Origin: Lactarius indigo
Lineage: Eukaryota; Basidiomycota; Agaricomycetes; Russulales; Russulaceae
Direction of reading: 5' to 3'
DNA length: 64,000 nucleotides
Assembly: GCA_025766275.1 (NCBI GenBank)
Contig: JAFKAC010000001.1
Span: forward strand, 3,534,001-3,598,000
Part shown: positions 35,795 through 45,050 of the stretch, piece by piece
Layout of the letters: each line of letters begins with the position of its first letter
How positions within the stretch are numbered: the first letter of the stretch is position 1
Notes under the pieces: generated by a model
Told to the model about the DNA's origin: nothing
Database searches by the model: none
What the model saw: the letters and a program-made list of their open reading frames with translations, nothing else
Position numbers and translations under genes: made by a program

Positions 35795-36558
35795 TGGGAT
35801 GATTTATCTGTCGCCGAGGAGCAGTCAGCGACAGTGCTTCATAGTTGCAAGACATAAAGATAGAGGGGGTACCACTCCTGTCTGTGATTCTGTAAGGCCA
35901 GAACGTTAATGCGTCCTGCCTCCTGATAGTATGCCAGTGATACAAGGGCTAGGCCCAGGTTGAGAGTGTCCCTTTGCCATACCATGAGCTAGCTGCCAGC
36001 CAGGATGTGTCTAAGACACAGCTCAAATGGTTTGCGTCAGGGAGAAGGTGAAGGGATTGCTTTCAGAGCCCAAGGCTGTCTACCTCAGCCTCCTCGGCCT
36101 GTTGGTTGCCTCATCGCCACAAGTGGCTTTACTGAATCCTTTCCCATTGCCGCTACAAGGCAGGTATCTGGTTGCAGAACACCATAAGGTGAACACCCCC
36201 CAGAGTCTGAACCAGGTTTTACACTCCCATGGTGAGGAGATCCTGCGCCCAGTGTGGAGCACCAGAGACAGCTGGTGCTAAGCTCCACAATACACAGCCC
36301 AGTGGGCCATGCACACCTGGATATTGATTGAGGGGCTACCAGACCCAATCTCCTTGCGCATAGCGCAGGGGCTAGGAAAACAGTAGGGGTGAAAGTAGGA
36401 CTACTGGGCAGTACATGATACAGGAGGTTCCTCAGCAGAGACAAGTGGCGCCCCACTGCTCTCTACCTTGAGCAAGGCTGGTAAGGCCCCAGACAGACCT
36501 TAGCCTGGTGTGTCCTCCTAGGAAGACAGTGACCAGCCAAGTGGAGTGGCTAGGGCAC
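35795..36558 (-). other. Copia 5' leader
   Basis: About 760 bp between the primer site and the gag ATG. No gene. It probably holds packaging signals; I saw no clear structure. Confidence 0.6.
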
Positions 36559-36572
36559 CAGGGCCCATAACC
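36559..36572 (-). promoter_or_regulatory. Copia primer binding site, internal initiator-tRNA-Met type
   Basis: Directly after the 5' LTR the minus strand reads GGTTATGGGCCCTG. This is complementary to a sequence containing CCCATAACC, resembling the anticodon arm of initiator tRNA-Met (CAU anticodon) rather than a tRNA 3' end. Copia elements of Drosophila use such a half-tRNA primer. Inferred. Confidence 0.5.
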
Positions 36573-37200
36573 TGATGAACAGCACACATAGATAGCTTAC
36601 TCACAGAGGGACAAAGTGTTCTGTGGTGAGATAAGCTGGGTGGCTGGAAGCAGCAACAGGAAGGTCAAGCAAGGTAAAGCAAAGTGTCTGGCACACAAGC
36701 AGTGAGAACTGATGTTGGTTACATTTAGAGGGAAGGGAGCTTACCTGGCACACAAGCAGTGAGAACTGATGTGGACCAGGAGCGTACATGGTACTCTACT
36801 TATACTCCTACAGAGGGTGACAGTAGTACAAGGTAGGTAACGCTAGTCACAGAATACAAAGGTGCTATTGTTCTACAAAGGGACAAAAGAGTGGACGCTT
36901 TGAGAACAAAGGAAAGGAGAACAAGAAGAGTCCAGAACTAGATGATATCATACTGACATCATAATAAGGATAATACCAAGTAAAGAACAAAGGAAAGTAC
37001 AAAGACGTTATACAACGCAGAGTCCGGATGTATGATGTCATTAGAAGTACAGTGATGTCATATGTGACGCAATGATAAGTCCAGATTGTGCAGATCAAAT
37101 AGTATCTAATCTACAAGTCCTGTATATCTAATCTAAAGCAGTCCATGCTGCAAGTCCGGTCCGTACGAGCCGCTAAGTGCGCAAGGGTCACTTATCAACA
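36573..37200 (-). repeat. Copia 5' LTR
   Basis: 628 bp, apparently identical to 30825-31452; both copies encode the same two chance frames without a single difference. Confidence 0.95.
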
Positions 37201-38199
37201 GAAAATGGCCTGACCGGAGCCACGAAGCTGGTCCTTGGAGCAACTTGAGGCATCCTGGGGAACATCAAGAGTTCAAAGGATTTCCTCAGAAGAATATATT
37301 TTCGGTCATGACAAATACAGGTCTGGGCTCATCGTCAAGAACTTCTTGCCTGCCAGTCTCGCCAACGTCGAAAACGGACCCGACGATCTCTGCCCCTTTC
37401 TGAGGGCCCCCTTTATATGCAACACTCCTTCCTTCACTCCCTGGGTCCACAGATTCGCCCAAGACACAATAAAGCCTGGTCAATGGGTTAAGGTGGAGTC
37501 TGGGGATCACTGGGGTGCTATCAGAAAGCCCTTAGATGTCAGGGATTTGATAGCATTCCTCTTACTAAATTCTACGGGCAATGGCCCCACACTTCAGATT
37601 CCGTTGCGTGCTCTCGCACCGTTTTATGATCGCAGCCACCACATCAAAAATCAATGGTCAGAGTCATCCGGAATTGTAACATCAGTCGATGAGGACCGCA
37701 AGACATTGACCTATGTCGAGAGGGACTCACAACATACCGTGAGTACAGTATTCGATGCGAACTCATTTTGATATTTTGTCAGATTGCCATACTTACAGAC
37801 ACAGCAGAGCCATACGAGCCTCCGCTTGACTTCTATTGTGCCAAAGAGGGATCGTGGGTCGAGTTCAATAGGCAAAAGGGAATGGACCACACCAAGCAGC
37901 GCAGATATATCAGGGTTGTTGAAGACACGCACGCACTCGTGATAGACGAGCACTCTCTTGAAGAGGTATGCAAAAGCATGTATTCCAAGGAGAGCTAACA
38001 AACACGAAGCCCAGTTCGAGATCAAGATGTGCGAACTGGAGGTTTGCAGCACCCAAGGCCCCTCACTACCAAAGAATGACCCAGTCCACCCTCTAATGGG
38101 TCAGAGGGTAACGATAATTTGCGGCCCACTCAAAGGCCTCTACAGCAACATAAGGGAGGTCAGAGCTACTGCCATCACCGTCGAACTCCCAGCCTTGAT
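37201..38199 (+). pseudogene. SPT5-like gene, middle part with KOW motifs
   Basis: Resumes in frame after the copia element (MA-stop-PEPRSWSLEQL; the TGA again fits a former CGA). RISSEEYIFGHDKYRSGLIV and VKNFLPASL, then a KOW at KPGQWVKVESGDHWG, a further segment SSGIVTSVDEDRKTLTYVER (ending near 37740), a short intron, SWVEFNRQKGMDHTKQRRYI, and a last KOW HPLMGQRVTIICGPLKGLYS to ITVELPAL. It stops at LTR-B at 38199; the continuation is at 23113-22395. Confidence 0.65.
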
Positions 38200-38704
38200 T
38201 GTCACAGTACGGACTGATTGACTCATCACACGACTCATGACCAGTTATGACTACGGTCCGGTATTGATATTAGTCATGGACTCTTACATCACATCAGTCA
38301 GCAGTAGTAGTTCGCATGTGATTGTGACTCATGTTGACTCATTCCTAGGATAGCTGTACTAGGGTTCAAGCTAGTTACGCTACTGGTTACCTAGTATTCG
38401 AGTGGCGCTTTAAAGCCCACGTGTATCTGTATAAGTAGTCGTCTCTGAAGACCAAGAGTCCCCATCTTGGTCTTCTTCAATCCACCATTTGACTCGTCTC
38501 CTGTTTGCCTTAGTCTCGGACTAAGAGTGCTTCCACTACTATCTGTCACGAGATAGTACTTCTTCATCTTCGCTGCAGCGTGTGCCAGTACACCCCTGTT
38601 CAGCTTGCATTGGGTTGATACAAAGTCCCCATTCACCTAGTCTTCACTAAGTCGATTACACCTACTATGAGTCCAAGTCGGACTAACGCCAGTGGAGCGT
38701 AACA
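38200..38704 (+). repeat. Solo LTR-B, right inversion breakpoint
   Basis: A 505-bp plus-orientation LTR-B (TGTCACAGTACGG...GGAGCGTAACA). Left flank TTGAT, right flank GTAGT: mismatched locally but paired crosswise with the 23114-23618 copy. It includes TATAAGTA at 38430-38437 and the self-primer motif ATCTTGGTCTT at 38464-38474. Confidence 0.92.
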
Positions 38705-39259
38705 GTAGTGGATGGTGTGCACAACAGATGCACTCAGTTGGCTTTATGCCTGACACTGACATACTGGGGCCAGCCTTTGGCTTTTTAGATCCCAGAGAAG
38801 TCATATGGATGGTACATCTGATACCAGACTTTGTTTCTGGCCGTACAAAGGAGTTAATGACTGGGCCATCTATGGCCCTTCGGACTTGTCATCCAGATGG
38901 CGAGTACAAGCAATATTATGTTGCAATGTAAGTACTGAATGTTTATTGGTATCACTTCCTAACATTATCCTAGGTTTTCAGATCGTGATCTATTTATGCG
39001 GTATTGTGGTGGCGGAGTTGGCCATCTGGGGACCCGTCAGAGCAGCAAGATCTTACTCATGGATGAACATCTGCCACCGGAAGAGATATCAGATTCTCTT
39101 GTCAAGTTGTCGGAGCTCCAGGACAGTGACTCCGACTCGGGCAGTGGAGGTGAGGATGAGGGTGTAGGCAATGAAGAGGATAGCAATGAGCTGGCACAGA
39201 CTCTTGGACCATTGAACGATATAGATATTGTCACTGCAGCTGGCCTTGGAGCATTATAA
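38705..39259 (+). pseudogene. Plavaka transposase, C-terminal part (displaced)
   Basis: Reads GWCAQQMHSVGFMPDTD, AFGFLDPREVIWMVHLIPDF and YKQYYVAM. After a 45-bp GT-AG intron (about 38929-38973) it continues FSDRDLFMRYCGGGVGHLGT, an acidic tail and TAAGLGAL-stop near 39259. It matches the C-terminal region typical of basidiomycete Plavaka-type proteins (FGFLDPxxVIRxVHLIPxF, MFVDRDMFMRYxGGGVGH). In frame with ...DSAEGRS at 23619 once the inversion is undone. 39260-39400 shows only an AT run. Confidence 0.78.
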
Positions 39260-39399
39260 TATATATATATTGGATCCTATAAAATTGCGTGAACAACATC
39301 CTGCAGTGGGGATGTGTTAGCAGGTTTGCAGCAAGCGCAGATATATTTTGGACATATTCAAGGCAATGTATATTATTAGCAAGCCCTATGAGCCCATCA

Positions 39400-39800
39400 G
39401 AGTCATATGTGCTCACAAGTGCTTACAACTCAGTCATGAGGACATACATAAATTGTATGCACATATCACTTGGCTATGAGATTCACCTGGAAATTATATT
39501 TGCTTACAACTCAGTCAGAGAGTTAGCCAGGAATTGTATGCACATGTCATTCAACTGTGAGAGTCATCCAAAAATTGTATGTACTTACAAGCTGGCCATG
39601 AGACTTTCATGGGAATTACAAGCGCTTACAGCTGGGCTGCGTGTGACCATGAGAAACATAAGCACTTATATGCCACATATAATAATCCATTCGGAATCAC
39701 GGCCCAATACGAGCAATTGTTATTTCAAGATAAGTCCAAATCCGATTATAATCTCCATAAGCTCTTTCGATTTTGGTAAGCACATAAAAATTTAATTTTT
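39400..39800. repeat. Plavaka right subterminal repeats
   Basis: GTGCTCACAAGTGCTTACAA, TTTGCTTACAACTCAG, AAGCGCTTACAGC and related motifs; the frames across it are artefacts. Counterpart of 19810-20290. Confidence 0.6.
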
Positions 39801-39811
39801 ATTTCCTGATG

Positions 39812-41722
39812 GTTGACATTCAGCACAACCCTTGATGTAATCCATTACATCATTCTTCATTTGTGGCCACCAGTAATTTCATTCAGTGAGTTGAAGGGTG
39901 CACTTGATCCTGGGGTGACCATAGATAGGGGAATCATGGTGTGCTGTGATGAGGGTGCGCTTGTCATGAATACCTCCAGTGACTACACAGCATCCATCCT
40001 TATACCACGTCCCTTCAATGTCTTTTAGTTTGTGAGCATCAATCCAAGGTTTTAACTTAGCATGATCCTGCTCGTAAATGGGGTGCTCAGGCATCATTTC
40101 AATTGGTAGGATTTCGGGTTTCCAGTGTGGATGTCACAAGTCATCTAGGGTAGTTGCCTGTATGAAAACATGGCCAGGCAGGACAGTGACCCCTTCATTG
40201 TCATTTTCTCCTTGATCATAGTCAGGCCTCTGTGATAGTGCATTGGCACGTCCATTGGATGTTCCTTTGATATGGTGAATCTCAAAGTCGTATTCAGAGA
40301 GTTCAAGTACTTCCCTGGCAATGTGCCTACTAATCTTCTGTGGTGATTTCCAGTATTGCAGGTTGAGATGGTCAGAAAAGACTTTGATTTTGTGGGGAGA
40401 GCCTGCTAGAAGGGGTCTCCAATGGTGAAACACTTTGACAATTGCTAAAAGTTCAAGATTGTAAATGTTGTAATTTTGTTCAGCTTCATTAAGGGTGGAG
40501 GAATAATAGCCGATGGGGTGTCGTTTACCGTCTGCCTTGCACTGAAGGAGGACTGCACCTGTTGCAAAACCTGATGTGTCAACCTCTAGTTTGAATTGCT
40601 GAGTGAGGTCTGGGTGTACTAGGACAGGTTTGCTGGTGACAAGGGTCTTAAGGTCTTGGAATGCCTTTTCTTCTTCTGTTCCCCAGTGCCATTTGGTGTC
40701 CTTGTGTGTGAGTTTGTTGAGTGGTCGTGCTTTGGTTGCAAATCCTCGTATAAACAGTCGGTAAAAATTGCAGAAGCCAAGAAAAGAGCGGACATCCTTA
40801 ACCTTGGTTGGTGTAGGCCAGTCCTTAATACCAGAAATTTTGACAGGGTCCATACGTGTCACCCCCTTTTCAAGGATTACCCCCAGGTAATCCATGCTTG
40901 GAGAATGGAAAAGACATTTTTTGAGTTTGTAATAGAGGTCATGCTCTGCGGATATGCGGAGCACGTCTCTGACCACTTCAACGTGATCTTCCAGTGAATA
41001 TTCAAGTCTGGTAGCGATGCCAATGTCGTCCATGTAAACCCTGATAACTGTTCCTCATTTTTCATGTTTGGCAATGATGTCCCTGAAGATGAAATTCATC
41101 ATAGTCTGGAACATTGCCAGAGAGTTGGTTAAGCCGAAGAACATCACCGTTGGTTCAAACAGTCCATAGTGTGTTTTGAAAGCCACTTTTTCCTTGTCTC
41201 CTTCTTTAATATGGACATTATTGTACCCCCATCGAACATCAAGTTTAGTGTAGATGTGGGTGTTACTGAGGTCCGTTATGAGATCGGAGATAAGGGGGAG
41301 AGGATATTGATTGCGGATGGTGACAGCGTTAATTTTCCTATAATCCTGTACAGGGCGTAGCTTCCCGTCCTTCTTTTTGATAAAAAAGAAGGATGATGCA
41401 TACGGGGATTTAGAGGGTCATATGTATCCCTTCTTTAGTTGTTCATCAATCCATTTGCGTAGTTTCTTATCTTCTTCTTGAGTCATTGGATATATTTTGC
41501 AGTCAATGGCGTCTGCTGTACTGGGTTTGAATTCGATAGCATGATCCCAGGGTCTACTGGGAGGAAACTTGTCCAACGCCTCTTTGCTGAAGAGACATTC
41601 AAACTCTCAATATTCTGATGGTAACTCAGCTTTAGTAGTGTATTGTTGGGTGGCTATAGCGAGATCAGTAGCGGTTGCCCTAATTCGACATCCTTCCTTG
41701 AATTGTTGCCATTGTTTGTTGG
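39812..41722 (-). pseudogene. pol: Gyp-B RT, RNase H and integrase N-terminus (left arm)
   Basis: Reading leftward from 41722: end of the protease linker (WQQFKEGCRIRATATDLAIA), RT ([24 protein letters not shown], then HEK-stop-GTVIRVYMDDIGIA), RNase H (LEVDTSGFATGAVLLQ, SDHLNLQYWK) and the integrase zinc region (CAECQWH lies beyond the Plavaka insertion). Stops are TGA at Arg sites and are shared with the right arm. A long frame at 41033-40134 stays open for 299 codons. 41440-41722 is the part not duplicated in the right arm. Confidence 0.85.
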
Positions 41723-42933
41723 ACTAAAGAAGGGATACATATGACCCTCTAAATCCCCGTATGCATCATCCTTCTTTTTTATCAAAAAGAAGGACGGGAA
41801 GCTACGCCCTGTACAGGATTATAGGAAAATTAACGCTGTCACCATCCGCAATCAATATCCTCTCCCCCTTATCTCCGATCTCATAACGGACCTCAGTAAC
41901 ACCCACATCTACACTAAACTTGATGTTCGATGGGGGTACAATAATGTCCATATTAAAGAAGGAGACAAGGAAAAAGTGGCTTTCAAAACACACTATGGAC
42001 TGTTTGAACCAACGGTGATGTTCTTCGGCTTAACCAACTCTCTGGCAATGTTCCAGACTATGATGAATTTCATCTTCAGGGACATCATTGCCAAACATGA
42101 AAAATGAGGAACAGTTATCAGGGTTTACATGGACGACATTGGCATCGCTACCAGACTTGAATATTCACTGGAAGATCACGTTGAAGTGGTCAGAGACGTG
42201 CTCCGCATATCCGCAGAGCATGACCTCTATTACAAACTCAAAAAATGTCTTTTCCATTCTCCAAGCATGGATTACCTGGGGGTAATCCTTGAAAAGGGGG
42301 TGACACGTATGGACCCTGTCAAAATTTCTGGTATTAAGGACTGGCCTACACCAACCAAGGTTAAGGATGTCCGCTCTTTTCTTGGCTTCTGCAATTTTTA
42401 CCGACTGTTTATACGAGGATTTGCAACCAAAGCACGACCACTCAACAAACTCACACACAAGGACACCAAATGGCACTGGGGAACAGAAGAAGAAAAGGCA
42501 TTCCAAGACCTTAAGACCCTTGTCACCAGCAAACCTGTCCTAGTACACCCAGACCTCACTCAGCAATTCAAACTAGAGGTTGACACATCAGGTTTTGCAA
42601 CAGGTGCAGTCCTCCTTCAGTGCAAGGCAGACGGTAAACGACACCCCATCGGCTATTATTCCTCCACCCTTAATGAAGCTGAACAAAATTACAACATTTA
42701 CAATCTTGAACTTTTAGCAATTGTCAAAGTGTTTCACCATTGGAGACCCCTTCTAGCAGGCTCTCCCCACAAAATCAAAGTCTTTTCTGACCATCTCAAC
42801 CTGCAATACTGGAAATCACCACAGAAGATTAGTAGGCACATTGCCAGGGAAGTACTTGAACTCTCTGAATACGACTTTGAGATTCACCATATCAAAGGAA
42901 CATCCAATGGACGTGCCAATGCACTATCACAGA
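41723..42933 (+). pseudogene. pol: Gyp-B RT and RNase H (right arm)
   Basis: Same domains as 41438-40160 with essentially identical sequence: RT from [17 protein letters not shown] through [16 protein letters not shown] and YMDDIGIA, then RNase H to GRANALSQ, cut at 42933 by Gyp-F. From 42129 the frame is open to the insertion. It carries the same TGA codons as the left arm. Confidence 0.86.
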
Positions 42934-43513
42934 TGTAACGCCACTACAGGGGCGTTGAGTACGACCTGTACTAAGTCAGTCAAGTAAATGGTAGTCCAAG
43001 CTCGGAGGCTCGACTTCAGATGCGGTGATGCACAAGAGTCACAAGGGTGTATGCCACTTGGACTATAGAGGATGGCTAAGACGCGAAGGCCTAGCAAAGG
43101 TCGAGGATCGAGAGACTCTGTGTTGAGTGTAGTTACACAAGAAGTCTAGTCTACCATACAAGCTAGGTAGTGCTAGGCTTAAATACCCGTCGTATCGTAC
43201 TGGACAAAAAGGGGAATAACGCCATTCCCTATTGGAGAACAAAGGTAAGTCGTACTGGGAATAAAAGGATGTCTGGATCAAGGACAAAGGAGAATCACAC
43301 GGGCTCGCGCGTGGTCAAGAAGTGAATGGAAACTAGCACATGTCGAGCTTTATCGAAAGATAACGATGATAAGCAAAGCGTGTGATAGGAACCGGGTAAA
43401 CGTATCGTCCGCGTAGTCATACAGGGCTCGTAATGTGGGGAAGGGATGGAATGGGAAAAAAGGAAAGGACGAGTCCGAAGAATGGAACAAGGTAGGAGTA
43501 GAAAATCGTAACA
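42934..43513 (-). repeat. LTR-F, 3' LTR of Gyp-F
   Basis: 580 bp, TGTAACGCCACTACAGG...AAAATCGTAACA. TATTTAAG box at 43185-43178 and start-site 11-mer AGACTAGACTT at 43152-43142 (minus). Confidence 0.95.
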
Positions 43514-43547
43514 TTACCCCCCGTTCAGGCTTGAAGATGCCTCGACT

Positions 43548-45050
43548 TCAACACTCCGGGTCGACAAGGTCGTAGATGTCGGCGTCCAGGTTGTTCTCCG
43601 GCCAGGGAGAGACGTCGAGTCGACAGTAGTGTGTTTTGAGAAAGAGGAAGGGCCCGCGCCTGCCACATTTGCAGCACATTTCGTATTGCGGGCATTGGAT
43701 CTCGTCATGGTTGGCGTCAGTATGAAAACAGCGCCCACACCACCTTCCTTGGGTCTGGGCCGCAATTGTCGGTGGTTCAGGGACCGTAAAAGAAGTGGTA
43801 GCTTCCGTAGCCACGGCCTGTCGTATACGTTCATCGGCCTGGTGGGTCGTGATCACTTCCTCGACCATACCTGCTCGTCGAAAGATGCATCGGTAAGATT
43901 GATGCTCTTGACTCTGGCAGTGGCGACAGGCTGGTCGTGGCCAAGTGGGGCAGTTGCGCACGAGGTGGTGGGGGCTGTTGCAGTGATAGCAACATCGCCG
44001 ATGAGGTTTGTCGGCGAGGCGAGGAAATTCTAGTGGTCCTCCGCGTCGTGGGGAGAATGGGATGGCGTAACGAGAGTGGCGGAGAGGTGCGGGTAGGGCC
44101 GTCATGCGCGCGTATTCATTACCAATGGTAGCCAACGCTCCTGCATATTGGAGCTGCCTTTTAGTGCTGGCTAACATTAGATCTACTGTAAGTCGTTCTG
44201 ACCGTAACTTGCACGTGTCTTCCTCTAGCTTGTTGCACTTCTCGTCGATTTCTTTGAGTGCTAAGAGTCCTGTCCGCAGCCTAGTGATCTCGGCGGTGAG
44301 TCGTGGTGAGTTCAGCTCGATGAGAGTTTCGTCTAAGGCACAAGCACGGATGTCATGGGGGTCGAAGAACTGCAGTTGTTCTGCCGTGAAGGGAGGTGCC
44401 GAGACATTCGGCCTGAGTGACGAGAGGTAGACTTCCTCTCCATAGTGGGGTTGCCCAACGCCCATTGTCCCCACTACTTCGGTGAACCCCTTGCAATAGT
44501 AGATATACTTCGCAGGGTTGGATCCACCGTCTGGTAGTGGGATCTGTAATGGGTAGTACTTGGGGGTCCCTGGGGTGTTTGGGAAAAATGGGGCGCCAGG
44601 GTCGTCTGTGTCGTTGGGGGGGGAGTCGGGTCGGTTGTAGTCAATGGGGGTGTGGACGTGGACTGGGGTGAATGGTTCTAATGGTGGGGGTGGTGTGGAT
44701 GATGGGGAGGATGGTGGCGATTGAGGCTGTGGTTCGGGTGGAGGAGTCGATTGTTGTTGAGGAGGGGGCGTTGGGGAGTATTGCCCTTCCTCAGGTGTCG
44801 ACGGGGTGAGCTCCCCAGGCTCTCGTTCGATGGAAATAGAGTTGGTAATGGTGACGTGTTGGGGGGACGGCGGAGGTGATAGTTAGGGGATATCAGAAAG
44901 GTCGATGGTGACAATCCCTCATTCGAGGGCGGCTTCAAGTTGGGGGTTGCTGAGGACATGAACGAGGGTGGTGTCGGATACTGGGGTGTCGGTCATTGCT
45001 GGGCTGAGGGGGTATGGGGATGTGACTGAGGGGGTTCTTATATCGTTCAT
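43548..45050 (-). pseudogene. Gyp-F third frame: Pro-rich, coiled-coil, CCHC-cluster protein
   Basis: A 500-codon frame whose ATG overlaps the pol TGA (ATGA, 45050-45047). The N-terminal third is Pro/Ser-rich. A central block (YYPLQIPLPDG; LTAEITRLRTGLLALKEIDE) looks coiled-coil. The C-terminal third has Cys/His clusters: CCYHCNSPHHLVRNC, CRHCQSQEHQSYRC, CGRCFHTDANHDEIQC and CCKCGRRG. Two in-frame stops occur near the start (TGA about 44922, TAA about 44886). I know no named family with this layout; a nucleic-acid chaperone or a second nucleocapsid is possible. Not an envelope: no signal peptide or membrane span. Confidence 0.7.

Larger units (their letters stand above)
30825..37200 (-). mobile_element. 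Complete, very young Ty1/copia element, TSD GAAAA
   Basis: A 6376-bp element with two 628-bp LTRs (30825-31452 and 36573-37200) that look identical in my reading. It is flanked by GAAAA at 30820-30824 and 37201-37205. It carries one uninterrupted polyprotein frame (35794-31472), a PBS after the right LTR and a purine tract beside the left LTR. It is inserted antisense in the SPT5-like gene. Five other LTRs of this family are solo (13399, 14092, 18307, 58632) or part of this element, so the family is active or recently was. Confidence 0.95.
23619..38199. other. 14.6-kb inverted segment
   Basis: Bounded by the two inverted LTR-B copies. Undoing the inversion restores matching TSDs for both LTRs (ATCAA and GTAGT) and restores two reading frames: the Plavaka transposase (23619 side to 38705) and the SPT5-like gene (38199 side to 23113). 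The copia element and the Myb-like gene lie inside. Confidence 0.88.
19789..39811 (+). mobile_element. Plavaka-type (CMC/CACTA-like) transposon, 20 kb with cargo
   Basis: Terminal inverted repeats CATCAGCAAATAAAAA (left) and CATCAGGAAATAAAAA (right, complement) match at 15 of 16 bases, flanked by GT on both sides (19787-19788 and 39812-39813). The uninterrupted Gyp-B site, GTGCCATTGAC, is in the right arm near 51180. Subterminal GCTTATAATCGC-like motifs cluster at both ends. Contents: a DUF6698-like gene, an SPT5-like gene, a Myb-like gene, a small unknown gene and the Plavaka transposase. It also holds a copia element, a fold-back repeat, two solo LTR-B copies and a 14.6-kb inversion. Without the copia and the LTRs it is about 12.6 kb. 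Confidence 0.82.
3808..41722 (-). mobile_element. Gyp-B left arm: 3' half of a chromodomain gypsy (minus), heavily nested
   Basis: Contains only the 3' part of the element: RT to integrase, chromodomain, third reading frame, polypurine tract and LTR-B. Segments are LTR 3808-4196 and 10094-10107; internal 10108-11259, 17937-18306, 18921-19788 and 39812-41722. Each gap is filled by an element with its own TSD. The arm is the reverse complement of the right arm (41723-54044); the symmetry begins at 41439/41723, leaving a 283-bp spacer (41440-41722) unique to this arm. gag and most of the protease are absent. Confidence 0.9.

Noticed and set aside
23114..38704. LTR-B pair as the two LTRs of one 15.6-kb retroelement
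   Set aside because: The copies are inverted, not direct, and lack a common TSD; the sequence between them is a Plavaka element and a copia element.
40656..40997. 113-codon frame repeated on the opposite strand at 42165-42506
   Set aside because: Antisense shadow of the Gyp-B RT in both palindrome arms; useful only as evidence of arm identity.
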